Shown: piece by piece, positions 1-7,636 of the stretch
Numbering within the stretch: position 1 is the first letter of the stretch
Layout: every line of letters begins with the position of its first letter
NCBI GenBank assembly: GCA_016720745.1
Contig: JADKKA010000020.1
Span: 1-24,979 of the forward strand
Direction: 5' to 3'
DNA length: 24,979 nt
Source: Chitinophagaceae bacterium
GTDB lineage: Bacteria; Bacteroidota; Bacteroidia; Chitinophagales; Chitinophagaceae
Made by a program: the position numbers and the translations under genes
Notes under the pieces: model-generated
The model's database searches: none
Seen by the model: only the letters and a program-made list of their open reading frames with translations
Told to the model about the DNA's origin: nothing

Positions 1-2
1 AA

Positions 3-797
3 CCATTTTCCATTGACCAATCACACCAACTGCGCAGAAATACCCCTACCGTGATCAATGCCGGGTTTCAAACCAAACAGTTTTTTGACAGCAGGGCGGA
101 TATCCTCGAAAATCAACTTAGTGAAGTAGTACATAATGTGGAAGAGATGGAAGGCTCCATGCTGGAAACAGCAAAACGGATTAACCAACTTCCATTTTAC
201 GATTCCTTATTCAAAAAAGCCTACCCAACCGAAAGAACCATCAGCCCTTTCACCATCGCTAACAGCATTTCCTGTTATATCCGATCCCTTGTTTCCCTGA
301 ATGCCCCCTTTGATCAATTTATGCGGGGCAATAAAAATAGTCTCAGTCCTTCCCAGCAAAGAGGTTTCAATCTTTTTGCCGGAAAAGCCAAATGTGCCAC
401 CTGTCATTTTATACCGCTATTTAATGGCGTAGTACCTCCCGCCTGGGCCGAAACCGAATCAGAAGTACTGGGTGTACCGGCTACCCGTGACCGTAAAAAC
501 CCAAAACTGGATGATGATCCGGGAAAATATTTATTTACCCGTTCCGAAGCACACCGGTATGCATTTAAGACGCCTACACTCAGAAATGTAGCACTGACTG
601 CTCCCTATATGCATAATGGGGTTTACCAGACTTTGGAAGAAGTAATGGAGTTCTATAATAAAGGCGGCGGTAAGGGTCTGCATATTGCACCGGAGTACCA
701 GACCCTTCCTTTTGATAATCTGCGGTTAAACCGGAAAGAAATCAAAGATATTATTGCTTTTATGCGGGCACTGACCGATACCAGTTTTGCAAAGTAA
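3..797 (+). CDS. Di-haem cytochrome c peroxidase (CcpA/MauG family), 5' partial
   Basis: Periplasmic di-haem peroxidase that would reduce H2O2 with electrons from small cytochromes. The reading frame is open from base 3, upstream of the first internal Met at 51, so the gene begins before the window. Visible residues begin with the family-typical RNTPTVINAGF stretch, followed by QFFDSRA. The C-terminal haem-binding CATCH motif lies about 115 residues after the Met at 51, and a PTLRNVALTAPYMHNG block with a candidate axial Met/His region follows. The N-terminal domain with the other CxxCH must lie upstream. MauG-like homologues with other substrates share this architecture, so peroxidase activity is inferred. 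The next gene, pdxA, follows after 71 bases on the same strand and is functionally unrelated. Confidence 0.9.
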   Translation, partial: PFSIDQSHQLRRNTPTVINAGFQTKQFFDSRADILENQLSEVVHNVEEMEGSMLETAKRINQLPFYDSLFKKAYPTERTISPFTIANSISCYIRSLVSLNAPFDQFMRGNKNSLSPSQQRGFNLFAGKAKCATCHFIPLFNGVVPPAWAETESEVLGVPATRDRKNPKLDDDPGKYLFTRSEAHRYAFKTPTLRNVALTAPYMHNGVYQTLEEVMEFYNKGGGKGLHIAPEYQTLPFDNLRLNRKEIKDIIAFMRALTDTSFAK

Positions 798-868
798 GCG
801 GGTGACAGCTACTGCTTCAAAGCCGGATCATTATATTATTATATCTTTAGCCCCCAACACCGACTATT

Positions 869-1952
869 ATGACCCCCAATAAACCACTGATCGGTATTAC
901 CTGCGGCGACCTGAACGGGATCGGCATCGAACTGATCATCAAAACCTTTTCTGATAACCGGATCCTGGAACATTGCACCCCGGGTTATTTTCGCTTCCAA
1001 TAAAGCCATTAATTTTTACCGGAAATCAGTGCCGGAATACAATATCAATTACCAAACCACCAAGGAATTTGACCGGATCAATCATAAACAGGTGAATCTT
1101 TTCAATTGCTGGGAAGAAGAAATAGCCATTACTCCCGGTCAGATGACGGATATCGGTGGTAAATACGGTGTCCTGTCCCTGCAAACTGCCGTGGCAGCCC
1201 TCAAACAAAAACAAATCGACGGTCTGGTAACCGCCCCCATCCATAAAAAGAATATTCAATCCCCTGAATTCAGTTTTACCGGTCATACTCCTTACCTGAA
1301 AACCATTTTCGGGGTGAATGATGTGGTGATGATGCTTTGCGCCGGTGATTTCAGGGTAGCCCTTGTTACCGAACATGTATCCGTACAGGACATCACCAAA
1401 CATATCACCAAAGAAATCATCCTGAGTAAACTCCAGATCATGAACAAGAGTTTACAAAAGGATTTTGGAATTGATAAACCCCGTATTGCGGTACTCGGAT
1501 TGAATCCCCATGCCGGAGATGAAGGACTGATCGGGAATGAAGAAGAAACAATTATCAAACCTGCCATCCGCGAAGCAAAAAACAGTAATATCATGGTGGT
1601 GGGGCCTTACAGTGCCGATGCATTTTTTGCCAGAAGAAGTTTTGACCGGTTTGATGCCGTACTGGCCATGTACCACGATCAGGGGTTGATTCCTTTCAAA
1701 GCACTGGCTGCCGGAGATGGTTTTAATTATACAGCCGGACTTCCGGCCATCAGAACCTCACCGGATCATGGCGTTGCCTTTGATATTGCCGGTAAGAATA
1801 AAGCAGACCATTCCTCTTTTATGACGGCGTTGTTTGAATGTATCGATATCATCAACCGGAGAAATGGTTATGAAACGAACCGGGAAAATCCATTGAAAAA
1901 AATGACAAACGCCCTCCTCGCAAATGCCAGGGATGAAGCCATTGAAGAATAA
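869..1952 (+). CDS. pdxA: 4-hydroxythreonine-4-phosphate dehydrogenase PdxA (one frameshift)
   Basis: NAD-dependent oxidation of 4-phosphohydroxy-L-threonine in DXP-dependent pyridoxal phosphate synthesis; cytoplasmic. The ATG at 869 opens MTPNKPLIGITCGDLNGIGIE, the characteristic PdxA N-terminus. That frame stops at about position 1003. The family sequence continues in another frame (VIFASNKAINFYRKS, then from 1029 onward), so one extra base lies in the CCCCGGG run near 978-984. Metal and substrate residues are visible in TAPIHKKN, GLNPHAGDEG and MYHDQGLIPFK. Reconstructed length is about 360 residues, normal for the family. The indel sits in a short G/C homopolymer and looks like sequence error. 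It ends 13 bases from the convergent LolA-like gene, with no hairpin between them. Confidence 0.93.
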
Positions 1953-1965
1953 TACATTGATGGCG

Positions 1966-2652
1966 TCAGTTGAAAATTGAATCGGGTACGCCTTTATTTA
2001 TCGTGTACTTTGTATACACAATCTCCACTTTGCCTTTTTTAGGGGCTGTCCGCTCTTTTTTATCCTTATCCGCCCCGTTATCGTAATCAATGGAGATACC
2101 CTTGGGTAGTTTATAATCCCTGGTATTGAAAGTGAGTTCCACTTTATCAGGCAGTCCATAAGCCGCATATTGCTTATACTGCATCACTAATTCATAGGTT
2201 CCGTTTTCCCGCGTACTGATCACTGATCTTTTAACCAGTAACTGCTGTTCATCCACATAAAGTGTGGCCCGGCTGATATTTTCATCATCACTTAAAGGAA
2301 ATATTTTGATCACTTTGCAATCGGTGCCTCCCACTTTTTCCGTACCGGATACTATCGCTTCATAGTTACTCAGCCCCAGTACATTGTTCATGTTTATATT
2401 CACCGATCCCTTGGGAATAAAGGATACTCCTTTTTCGTTCTTGATTTTAATTTTATGAGGTTTTTTATACCAGATTTTAACGGTAGCTACCGGCGCTTTG
2501 ATAAAAAGTACATTGGTCTTCAGCTTTCCTTCTGCGGTATAATCCTTTACCTGGTCATATTTATCTTTTACTTTCTGCAACAGTTCCTTTACATCCTGTG
2601 CAGGGAGCAGGGCGGGCAGAAGTATTGCGGCAAATACCAATAGTTTTCTCAT
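1966..2652 (-). CDS. LolA-like periplasmic lipoprotein-sorting family protein
   Basis: 228 residues with a clear signal peptide (MRKLLVFAAILLPALLPAQ), so it is exported. The rest is a beta-rich chain with spacing typical of LolA/LolB-like 'outer membrane lipoprotein-sorting' proteins: an early helix (VKELLQKVKDKYDQVKDYTAEG), a central VNINMNNVLGL stretch, and repeated strand motifs such as TLYVDEQQLLVKRSV. No lipobox Cys follows the signal. It sits 2 bases downstream of the ABC permease on the same strand, so it is probably the last gene of a three-gene operon (ATPase, permease, LolA-like). True LolA carries lipoproteins across the periplasm; here the role is uncertain, and a periplasmic partner of the exporter is inference only. 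Confidence 0.75.
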   Translation of the reverse strand: MRKLLVFAAILLPALLPAQDVKELLQKVKDKYDQVKDYTAEGKLKTNVLFIKAPVATVKIWYKKPHKIKIKNEKGVSFIPKGSVNINMNNVLGLSNYEAIVSGTEKVGGTDCKVIKIFPLSDDENISRATLYVDEQQLLVKRSVISTRENGTYELVMQYKQYAAYGLPDKVELTFNTRDYKLPKGISIDYDNGADKDKKERTAPKKGKVEIVYTKYTINKGVPDSIFN

Positions 2653-2654
2653 GG

Positions 2655-3542
2655 TTAACTTAAAATATCTTTTCTTTTAAAATACTGAACGGTCACAGTC
2701 AGAAAGAGAAGTATATAACCCAGCAATACCCCGGCACTTTTGAGCAGAGAAGCAGGGTTCTCCACTGAGCCGTCGATGGTAACTCCTTCAGCAGTTTTTT
2801 CAACATAGAAGAACCCTTTCCAGCCCAGCATATGGGTGGTAAAGGACCAGGGGTTGATAGTTTGTTCAAACAAGGGTACTTTCAATTGCTGTACAATAGT
2901 GAATACAATCACCACACAGACCGTGGCCACAATCGGTCCCAGTGAATTTTCTGAAAAGGCGGAGAACATCAGCGCCATGGCAGCAATGGTGGTCAGCGCC
3001 AGTGCGGCAAAGACAAAGGCTGCAAAAAAGCGCCAGAGTACATCCTGCTGATTCATCAGGTGCATATTTTCTTCCCGGAATACCACCAGGTCACCCGTAC
3101 CAAAAAGAAGAATACTGCCAAAGAGGGCAAAGATGGCCATCCATACCAGCAGCATCACTACATAAATCGTACTCGCCATGAATTTGGAAAGGATCAGTTC
3201 TGTCCGGCCAATTGGTTTACCCACTACCAGCCGCAGTGTACCCAGCCCCGCTTCTCCTGAAATCATATCACCTGCAATCAAGGCAACCAGCAAGGGCACA
3301 TGGATCAGGATCATGTGCAGTACGGCCACACAAACGAAATAACCATTGTTCATGCTTTCGTAGGGAATCTCAAATGTATCGGACTGGCTATCGGTGTATA
3401 ATTGAATAAAATCCTTGCCATTTACTTTCAGCGCCAGTTGCACCAGGAGTACAATCATGGCAATGGCCCCAAAAGCAATATAGGTTCTGGGCCTTTTAAA
3501 TATTTTGAACAGTTCTATTCTTAGCAGGGTGATGAACATCAT
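2655..3542 (-). CDS. ABC-2 type transporter permease
   Basis: 295-residue membrane protein of the ABC-2 exporter superfamily. The first hydrophobic segment follows a short basic cytoplasmic N-terminus (RIELFKIFKRPRTY). A large extracytoplasmic loop (about residues 42-70) precedes five further hydrophobic segments. The GDMISGEAGLGTLRLVVGKPIGR stretch after the second segment is the conserved cytoplasmic coupling region of this family. Its start overlaps the stop of the upstream ATPase as ATGA (3539-3542), strong evidence for translational coupling. Substrate is unknown; relatives export drugs, Na+ or bacteriocins, or serve in copper/nitrous-oxide maturation (NosY-like). No sequence feature here discriminates among these. 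Confidence 0.88.
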   Translation of the reverse strand: MMFITLLRIELFKIFKRPRTYIAFGAIAMIVLLVQLALKVNGKDFIQLYTDSQSDTFEIPYESMNNGYFVCVAVLHMILIHVPLLVALIAGDMISGEAGLGTLRLVVGKPIGRTELILSKFMASTIYVVMLLVWMAIFALFGSILLFGTGDLVVFREENMHLMNQQDVLWRFFAAFVFAALALTTIAAMALMFSAFSENSLGPIVATVCVVIVFTIVQQLKVPLFEQTINPWSFTTHMLGWKGFFYVEKTAEGVTIDGSVENPASLLKSAGVLLGYILLFLTVTVQYFKRKDILS

Positions 3543-4450
3543 TTTCCAGTTTGTGCCAAAAAATATTCCTCCAGTGAATGTACCGGGCGGATTGACTGAA
3601 TGTCCAGTCCGCTTGAAACCAGTAAGCGCGTCAGTTCCGGAATCCGTGATTTTTCCATTTCAAACCGGAGCAGTTGATTAGTTTTCTCATGAATATTATG
3701 AATCCAGTCTGTTTGTCCTAATAATTGCCGGGCAGATGCGGCATCAGTAACCGCCAATTCCACCAGGGCAGTTTTGGGATTCAGCAATTCATCCAGTTTG
3801 CCTTCGGCCACTTTTCGTCCATTGTCAATAATAAGCAGACTACTGGCCATCATTTCCATTTCACTGAGCAGGTGTGAAGAAACCAGTAAAGTTTTGCCTC
3901 CATCGCGACTGAGCCGGATAATCATCTCCCGCATTTCTGCAATTCCCTGCGGATCGAGTCCGTTGGTGGGTTCATCGAGTATGATCAGTCCCGGATCATG
4001 GACCAGGGCACAGGCTAGACCCAGTCTTTGTTTCATTCCCTGCGAATAGGTTTTAACCCGGCTATTGGCTCTTTCAGCCAATCCCACCATCTCCAACTGA
4101 TCCATTAATTGTTTTCTGGAAGCCTTCATCCCGCTGAGCCGGGCAAAAATGCGGAGGTTATCAAAAGCACTGAGGTATTTATACAGATCGGGTCTTTCAA
4201 TCACGGCACCGGTACGTTTCAGAATTTCCTTCCGATGATGGCGAAGGTTCAATCCAAAAATTTCAATTTCTCCCTCATCAGGTTCAATCAGGGTCAGCAG
4301 CATACGTATCGTCGTAGATTTACCTGCTCCATTCTGACCCAGGAAACCATACACTTCTCCAGCTGACACGGAAAAAGATAACTGATCCACGGCCTGTAAG
4401 TCCCCGAAACGTTTGGAAAGATTTTTTACACGGATGATTGTGTTCATCAT
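3539..4450 (-). CDS. ABC transporter ATP-binding protein
   Basis: 303-residue cytoplasmic ATPase for the adjacent permease. Motifs in order: Walker A GQNGAGKST (residues 38-46), signature YSQGMKQR (135-142), Walker B LIILDE followed by PTNGLDPQG (155-169), and the switch His in LLVSSHLLSEME. A C-terminal region of about 90 residues follows the nucleotide-binding domain, as in drug- and bacitracin-type exporter ATPases. Two Met codons are adjacent (4450 and 4447); either may be used. It is the first gene of the ATPase-permease-LolA-like operon and is divergent from the gene at 4741, with about 290 bases between them. Confidence 0.93.
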   Translation of the reverse strand: MMNTIIRVKNLSKRFGDLQAVDQLSFSVSAGEVYGFLGQNGAGKSTTIRMLLTLIEPDEGEIEIFGLNLRHHRKEILKRTGAVIERPDLYKYLSAFDNLRIFARLSGMKASRKQLMDQLEMVGLAERANSRVKTYSQGMKQRLGLACALVHDPGLIILDEPTNGLDPQGIAEMREMIIRLSRDGGKTLLVSSHLLSEMEMMASSLLIIDNGRKVAEGKLDELLNPKTALVELAVTDAASARQLLGQTDWIHNIHEKTNQLLRFEMEKSRIPELTRLLVSSGLDIQSIRPVHSLEEYFLAQTGK

Positions 4451-4532
4451 TGACTATTAACAAATAAAAGTAGGAAACGTTTTACCGTGACCATGAGATT
4501 CTGAATATTTTTAAAATATTTTACTTGCGGAA

Positions 4533-4564
4533 CTTGCATTTTAAAACTTTGGGTAGTAGGTTTG
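4533..4564 (+). promoter_or_regulatory. Bacteroidota-type promoter (-33 CTTG, N20, -7 TAGGTTTG)
   Basis: A full match to the -7 consensus TAnnTTTG lies at 4557-4564, with a TTG core at 4534-4536 exactly 20 bases upstream. Predicted start near 4571 would leave a leader of about 170 bases before the ATG at 4741. The rest of the 4451-4740 spacer holds an AT-rich perfect palindrome (4504-4520) and a second palindrome close to the start codon (4711-4724); I see no gene in it. Confidence 0.45.
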
Positions 4565-4740
4565 TTTTACTATTCGGAATACCACATATACCCTGGTAAA
4601 ACTACGATAAGCATCCGTACCTGCTCCATCTTCCCCTGAACAGCTATGGTCTTATTATTTTCTGCGGTGCATGTACCCGAGTATCCAATATTTCTGTGGG
4701 GCCATTGAAGCCGGTTTAAACCGGTATAATACCCTAAGAA

Positions 4741-5154
4741 ATGATAAAAACATCCGCATTATTAATACTGATTGCCCTTCGGCTGATGTATCAGCCTTCT
4801 GCAGCACAGCAGGATATTCCGGCTTTCTCCGGTCAGCAGGAAGCCATTGCTGCAGCCAAACATAGCCCGGTCACCTTAATCAGTGTATCCGGTTTTTCCA
4901 AAAACAATAAAACGGTGCTGGAATGGGTGGTTGGCGATAACCAAACCGCTGATCTTTTTGAAGTAGAGAAGAGTGATGATGGAAAAGAATTCAAACTCGC
5001 TGCAATTGTATTTGGGTCAGATACACCTGAAAAGGCCAGTTACTCTTTTTTTGAGCCTGCTGGCAAACAAAAACAACTGTACCGGGTTAAACTGGTGAGT
5101 AAAAACAAAAAGGCCATCTATTCCCCCGTTGTGGAGATCACACCGGGTGTTTAA
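4741..5154 (+). CDS. Small secreted FN3-like protein
   Basis: 137 residues with a signal peptide ending near PSAAQ (about residue 23). The mature part is one beta-sandwich-like module: VSGFSKNNKTVLEWVVGDN, then DLFEVEKSDDGKEF, then LYRVKLVSKNKKAIYSPVVEI. This is the pattern of the immunoglobulin/FN3-like module that usually stands just before the type IX secretion C-terminal sorting domain in Bacteroidota surface proteins. Here the module stands alone, and the protein ends at ITPGV with no sorting domain. Function unknown; a free module or a remnant of a larger protein are both possible. The short ORF at 5163 follows 8 bases later. Confidence 0.65.
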   Translation: MIKTSALLILIALRLMYQPSAAQQDIPAFSGQQEAIAAAKHSPVTLISVSGFSKNNKTVLEWVVGDNQTADLFEVEKSDDGKEFKLAAIVFGSDTPEKASYSFFEPAGKQKQLYRVKLVSKNKKAIYSPVVEITPGV

Positions 5155-5162
5155 ATACTGAT

Positions 5163-5306
5163 ATGGGAAAATCATCCAAAAAAATAATCCGCGAGGAATG
5201 GAACCGGCTCAGGAAGGCCATTGAGCACCTGATCAAACCCGGTAACCGCCAGCCCCAGTGGGTATTGCAACCGGTACGAACTAAAAATAACAGGAATTAT
5301 AAATAA
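5163..5306 (+). CDS. 47-residue basic hypothetical protein
   Basis: ATG at 5163 begins MGKSSKKIIREEWNRLRKAI and ends in RTKNNRNYK before TAA. The peptide is strongly basic, has no signal or membrane segment, and contains one predicted helix (about residues 8-24). It lies 8 bases after the preceding gene and 43 bases before a strong terminator, a position that favours co-transcription. A small nucleic-acid-binding protein is conceivable, but nothing identifies a family. It may also be a chance ORF. Confidence 0.4.
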   Translation: MGKSSKKIIREEWNRLRKAIEHLIKPGNRQPQWVLQPVRTKNNRNYK

Positions 5307-5349
5307 TCCTGTCAACGATTCATACACTTAGAGCACCAACAGAGAAACT

Positions 5350-5380
5350 GGCCCTTTGTCTAAAGGGCCTCTCTTTTTTT
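5350..5380 (+). terminator. Rho-independent terminator
   Basis: Perfect 8-bp stem GGCCCTTT / AAAGGGCC with loop GTCT (5350-5369), followed after TCTC by seven T. It closes the 4741-5306 transcription unit and overlaps the last codons of the convergent regulator gene. On the minus strand the stem has no T tract, so it acts mainly for the plus strand. Confidence 0.85.
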
Positions 5381-5663
5381 ACTGCCCCAGGTAAGTTTTC
5401 AGGTTAGTCACGTATTTTTCAAAAGCCTCAATTCCCTTTTTAGAAATGCGGCAGATGGTTTGAGGATAGTTGTCTTTAAATTGTTTGATGACTTCTATAT
5501 AACCCGCATCTTTCAGTTTCTGAATCTGCACACTCAGGTTGCCGGCCGTAGCATTGGTCTTTTCCTTAAGAAATGTAAATTCTGCTTCCTGCACACTGAT
5601 GAGCAGGGACATCACGGCCAGCCGGAGTTGAGAATGTAATATCGGATCCAGGTCTTTAAACAT
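5379..5663 (-). CDS. Winged-helix transcriptional regulator (MarR/HTH_34-like)
   Basis: 94 residues, a single winged-helix DNA-binding domain with no ligand domain. Helix 1-2 is LHSQLRLAVMSLL, the recognition helix is ATAGNLSVQIQKLKDAGYI, and the wing is the FKDNYPQTICRISKKGIEAF hairpin. This is the small Bacteroidota regulator type that often ends membrane-protein operons. Its ATG overlaps the end of the preceding membrane-protein gene by 8 bases, so it is translated from the same transcript as the TonB receptor unit. Autoregulation of that unit is inference. Confidence 0.85.
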   Translation of the reverse strand: MFKDLDPILHSQLRLAVMSLLISVQEAEFTFLKEKTNATAGNLSVQIQKLKDAGYIEVIKQFKDNYPQTICRISKKGIEAFEKYVTNLKTYLGQ

Positions 5664-6317
5664 CCGTATTGGCTAAATGTTTTTTGGCCCGTTGATAATC
5701 TCTTTCCATGATGATGCCCGGGATCAGCCAGGCGCCGGCGGCAGACAAAGCAATCAACAACATATCTGTTTTTACCGGCAGAAATAAAGAAGCGATACAG
5801 GATATCCAGCAAAGGATTCCACCCCAGAACATGGGTTTGAACTTCATCGTCATACCGGTAACAAAAGTGGGAATGCCATAAAGCAGAAGAAAAAGCGCCG
5901 AAATATATTCATAGAGTTTGAAACCGGGTGTATTTGTGAGCATTTTGAACTGATCATTCACCGGATCCCAGCTGCCATACATTCTATTAACAATAAAGAT
6001 CAGCAGAGCAATACTGATACCAAAAAGCGATCCAAAGACCATCCTGGAACTGATCATCATAGGTTCTCCCGCTTTTTTTTCCCGGACAGAGAAATATATC
6101 TGCGGAATCACGGCAAAAAGTAAAGTAAATAAATATCGAAGGGAAGGCGGAATTCAAATTGCAGTTCGGCAAACCTTACCAGCGAGCAGATCACAATCAC
6201 CAGTCCCCACATAATAGCGGTGATGCCTGTATCATGACAGGCATCTTTCGCTTTATTGATCATCCGGGTGATCAGTTCCAGACTTTCCTTTTCGGTCAGC
6301 TGATTTTCCTCGCTCAT
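5656..6317 (-). CDS. Multi-pass membrane protein, paralogue of its neighbour (one frameshift)
   Basis: Present as two reading frames: 6108-6317 (ends at YLLYFLP) and 5656-6111 (starting in-frame with VIPQIYFSVREKK). Adding one T to the T5 run at minus-strand 6119-6115 joins them into one protein of about 220 residues. The N-terminus (SLELITRMINKAKDACHDTG) matches that of the gene immediately upstream (SLQLIRTMIEKVKQDVTDNS), and the order of membrane segments is the same, so the two arose by tandem duplication. Four to five hydrophobic segments are visible. No family function is known to me. It overlaps the upstream gene by 4 bases and the downstream regulator by 8. Confidence 0.75.
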
Positions 6318-6904
6318 ACTTTTATCATTTGAGTTTTTTGACGTGATTGAAGAACATAGCCCGGCACAATATAAGAGATCAGCACCACGAGTGCCATCAG
6401 CAGTAATTGGATATCAAAATTTGTAAACACCGAAATGATGGCAATGGCCCAGCAGCAACCGGCAGCCCAGCGTAACAGGGGAAAACGGATAATGGCACCG
6501 ATTACAAAAGTCATATATCCATATAATGCAAAATAAATGGGGAATGAGTACATCCAGATTTCAAAAGCGCCAATGATAAAAGCCAGGACCGTAAACATGA
6601 TGCCTGTCCCTATTCCAAACAACCGCATCGTATCATCCAGAAATGTCCGGGTTTTTTGCCTGTGGCCTTTACGGATGCCATAATAAATACTAATGGCCGC
6701 CCCTGCCCACATCAGGTTCCAGGAAAGCCATGGCTGAGCAAACGACGTAAACTTCAGTGCATAATGCAGGATTGCTGCTGCAAAAACCAACCAGCCCCAG
6801 AGCAGCAGGAAAAAAGAATTGTCAGTAACATCCTGCTTTACTTTTTCAATCATCGTCCGGATCAATTGAAGACTTTGCTCTGGTGTAAATTTTTCTGCAC
6901 TCAT
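6314..6904 (-). CDS. Multi-pass membrane protein of unknown function
   Basis: 196 residues. A soluble amphipathic N-terminus (EQSLQLIRTMIEKVKQDVTD, about residues 10-29) is followed by about five hydrophobic segments separated by short basic loops such as RKGHRQKTRT. There are no catalytic motifs. It is paralogous to the gene directly downstream and overlaps it by ATGA-type coupling at 6314-6317. It stands 43 bases after the secreted helical-repeat gene. The family is typical of Bacteroidota operons that end with a small winged-helix regulator. A role in sensing or membrane homeostasis is a guess. Confidence 0.75.
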   Translation of the reverse strand: MSAEKFTPEQSLQLIRTMIEKVKQDVTDNSFFLLLWGWLVFAAAILHYALKFTSFAQPWLSWNLMWAGAAISIYYGIRKGHRQKTRTFLDDTMRLFGIGTGIMFTVLAFIIGAFEIWMYSFPIYFALYGYMTFVIGAIIRFPLLRWAAGCCWAIAIISVFTNFDIQLLLMALVVLISYIVPGYVLQSRQKTQMIKV

Positions 6905-6947
6905 GTTTTTGCTTTTGATCTGATGAAGAATGACCTCCTCAAAAAAA

Positions 6948-7610
6948 TCATTTCATTTGAGAAAGAAAATACATCACCTGCGACATGCCCCATTGTGGTT
7001 CAATGCTGCTGGCCGGTTTACTGGTCATGAACAATTCTTTTGCTTTTTCGAAAAGCTTTTTGGCTTCATCCTTACTGCCCCCAAATTGTTCCGGCGTATA
7101 ATATTTATCCTGTGCTTCCAGAATATACACCCTTGGATTGGCCGGGTTCATTTCTTTTGCCTTCGCCAACGCTTCAGATGCTTTCGCGCCTTCCGTCATA
7201 TACCTTGACATGGCATTTCCCATCATCCGCAGACTGGCAATCATTTTCCGGATACACCATGTTTCTGAACTGGCCTGACCAAGGGACTCTGCTTTATTCA
7301 GTAATTGCTCTGCCTTATCAGCCACCGGGTCGGTAATTGCACTGTTGTCGCCAAAGCTGCCATCCATCGGCAATGAATAAGTGCCGCCCATTACCTGACA
7401 ATAAGCCGCATAATAATAAGGGAGCCACTGTGTTTTTTCTGCTTCGGCAATACGCTCAAAAGCATTGGCTGCTTCTTTCCAGTTGTCGGGCGTGGTATTT
7501 GAATCAAGCAGGGCCATCCTTGATTCCATGGCCTTTACAAATTTTTCAGATTGGGCAAAGCTGACCGTCATGGCCAGACTGGCAATAATCAGTACGAAGG
7601 TTTTTTTCAT
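6948..7610 (-). CDS. Secreted helical-repeat (TPR-like) protein
   Basis: 220 residues with a signal peptide ending SFAQ (residue 20). The mature protein is almost all helical: AANAFERIAEAEKTQWLPYY, then ADKAEQLLNKAESLG, then ASEALAKAKEMNPANPRVY, then DEAKKLFEKAKELF. The NPANPRVY turn and the spacing resemble tetratricopeptide units. It begins 26 bases after the TonB-dependent receptor stop codon on the same strand, so it is probably a periplasmic or surface partner of that receptor. No enzymatic motif is visible. I recall similar receptor-adjacent proteins in Bacteroidota but cannot name a characterised one. Confidence 0.78.
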   Translation of the reverse strand: MKKTFVLIIASLAMTVSFAQSEKFVKAMESRMALLDSNTTPDNWKEAANAFERIAEAEKTQWLPYYYAAYCQVMGGTYSLPMDGSFGDNSAITDPVADKAEQLLNKAESLGQASSETWCIRKMIASLRMMGNAMSRYMTEGAKASEALAKAKEMNPANPRVYILEAQDKYYTPEQFGGSKDEAKKLFEKAKELFMTSKPASSIEPQWGMSQVMYFLSQMK

Positions 7611-7636
7611 ATACTAGTTTTTGTTTAGTCAGATAA

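Noticed and set aside
869..1100. Programmed ribosomal frameshifting in pdxA
   Set aside because: Similar one-base breaks occur in many unrelated genes without a shared slippery heptamer or downstream structure; sequence error is simpler.
4451..4740. Riboswitch in the leader of the FN3-like gene
   Set aside because: No known aptamer core or terminator/antiterminator pair seen; only palindromes.
5163..5663. Toxin-antitoxin pair of the tiny basic ORF and the winged-helix regulator
   Set aside because: They are convergent, separated by a terminator, and the regulator belongs to the receptor operon.
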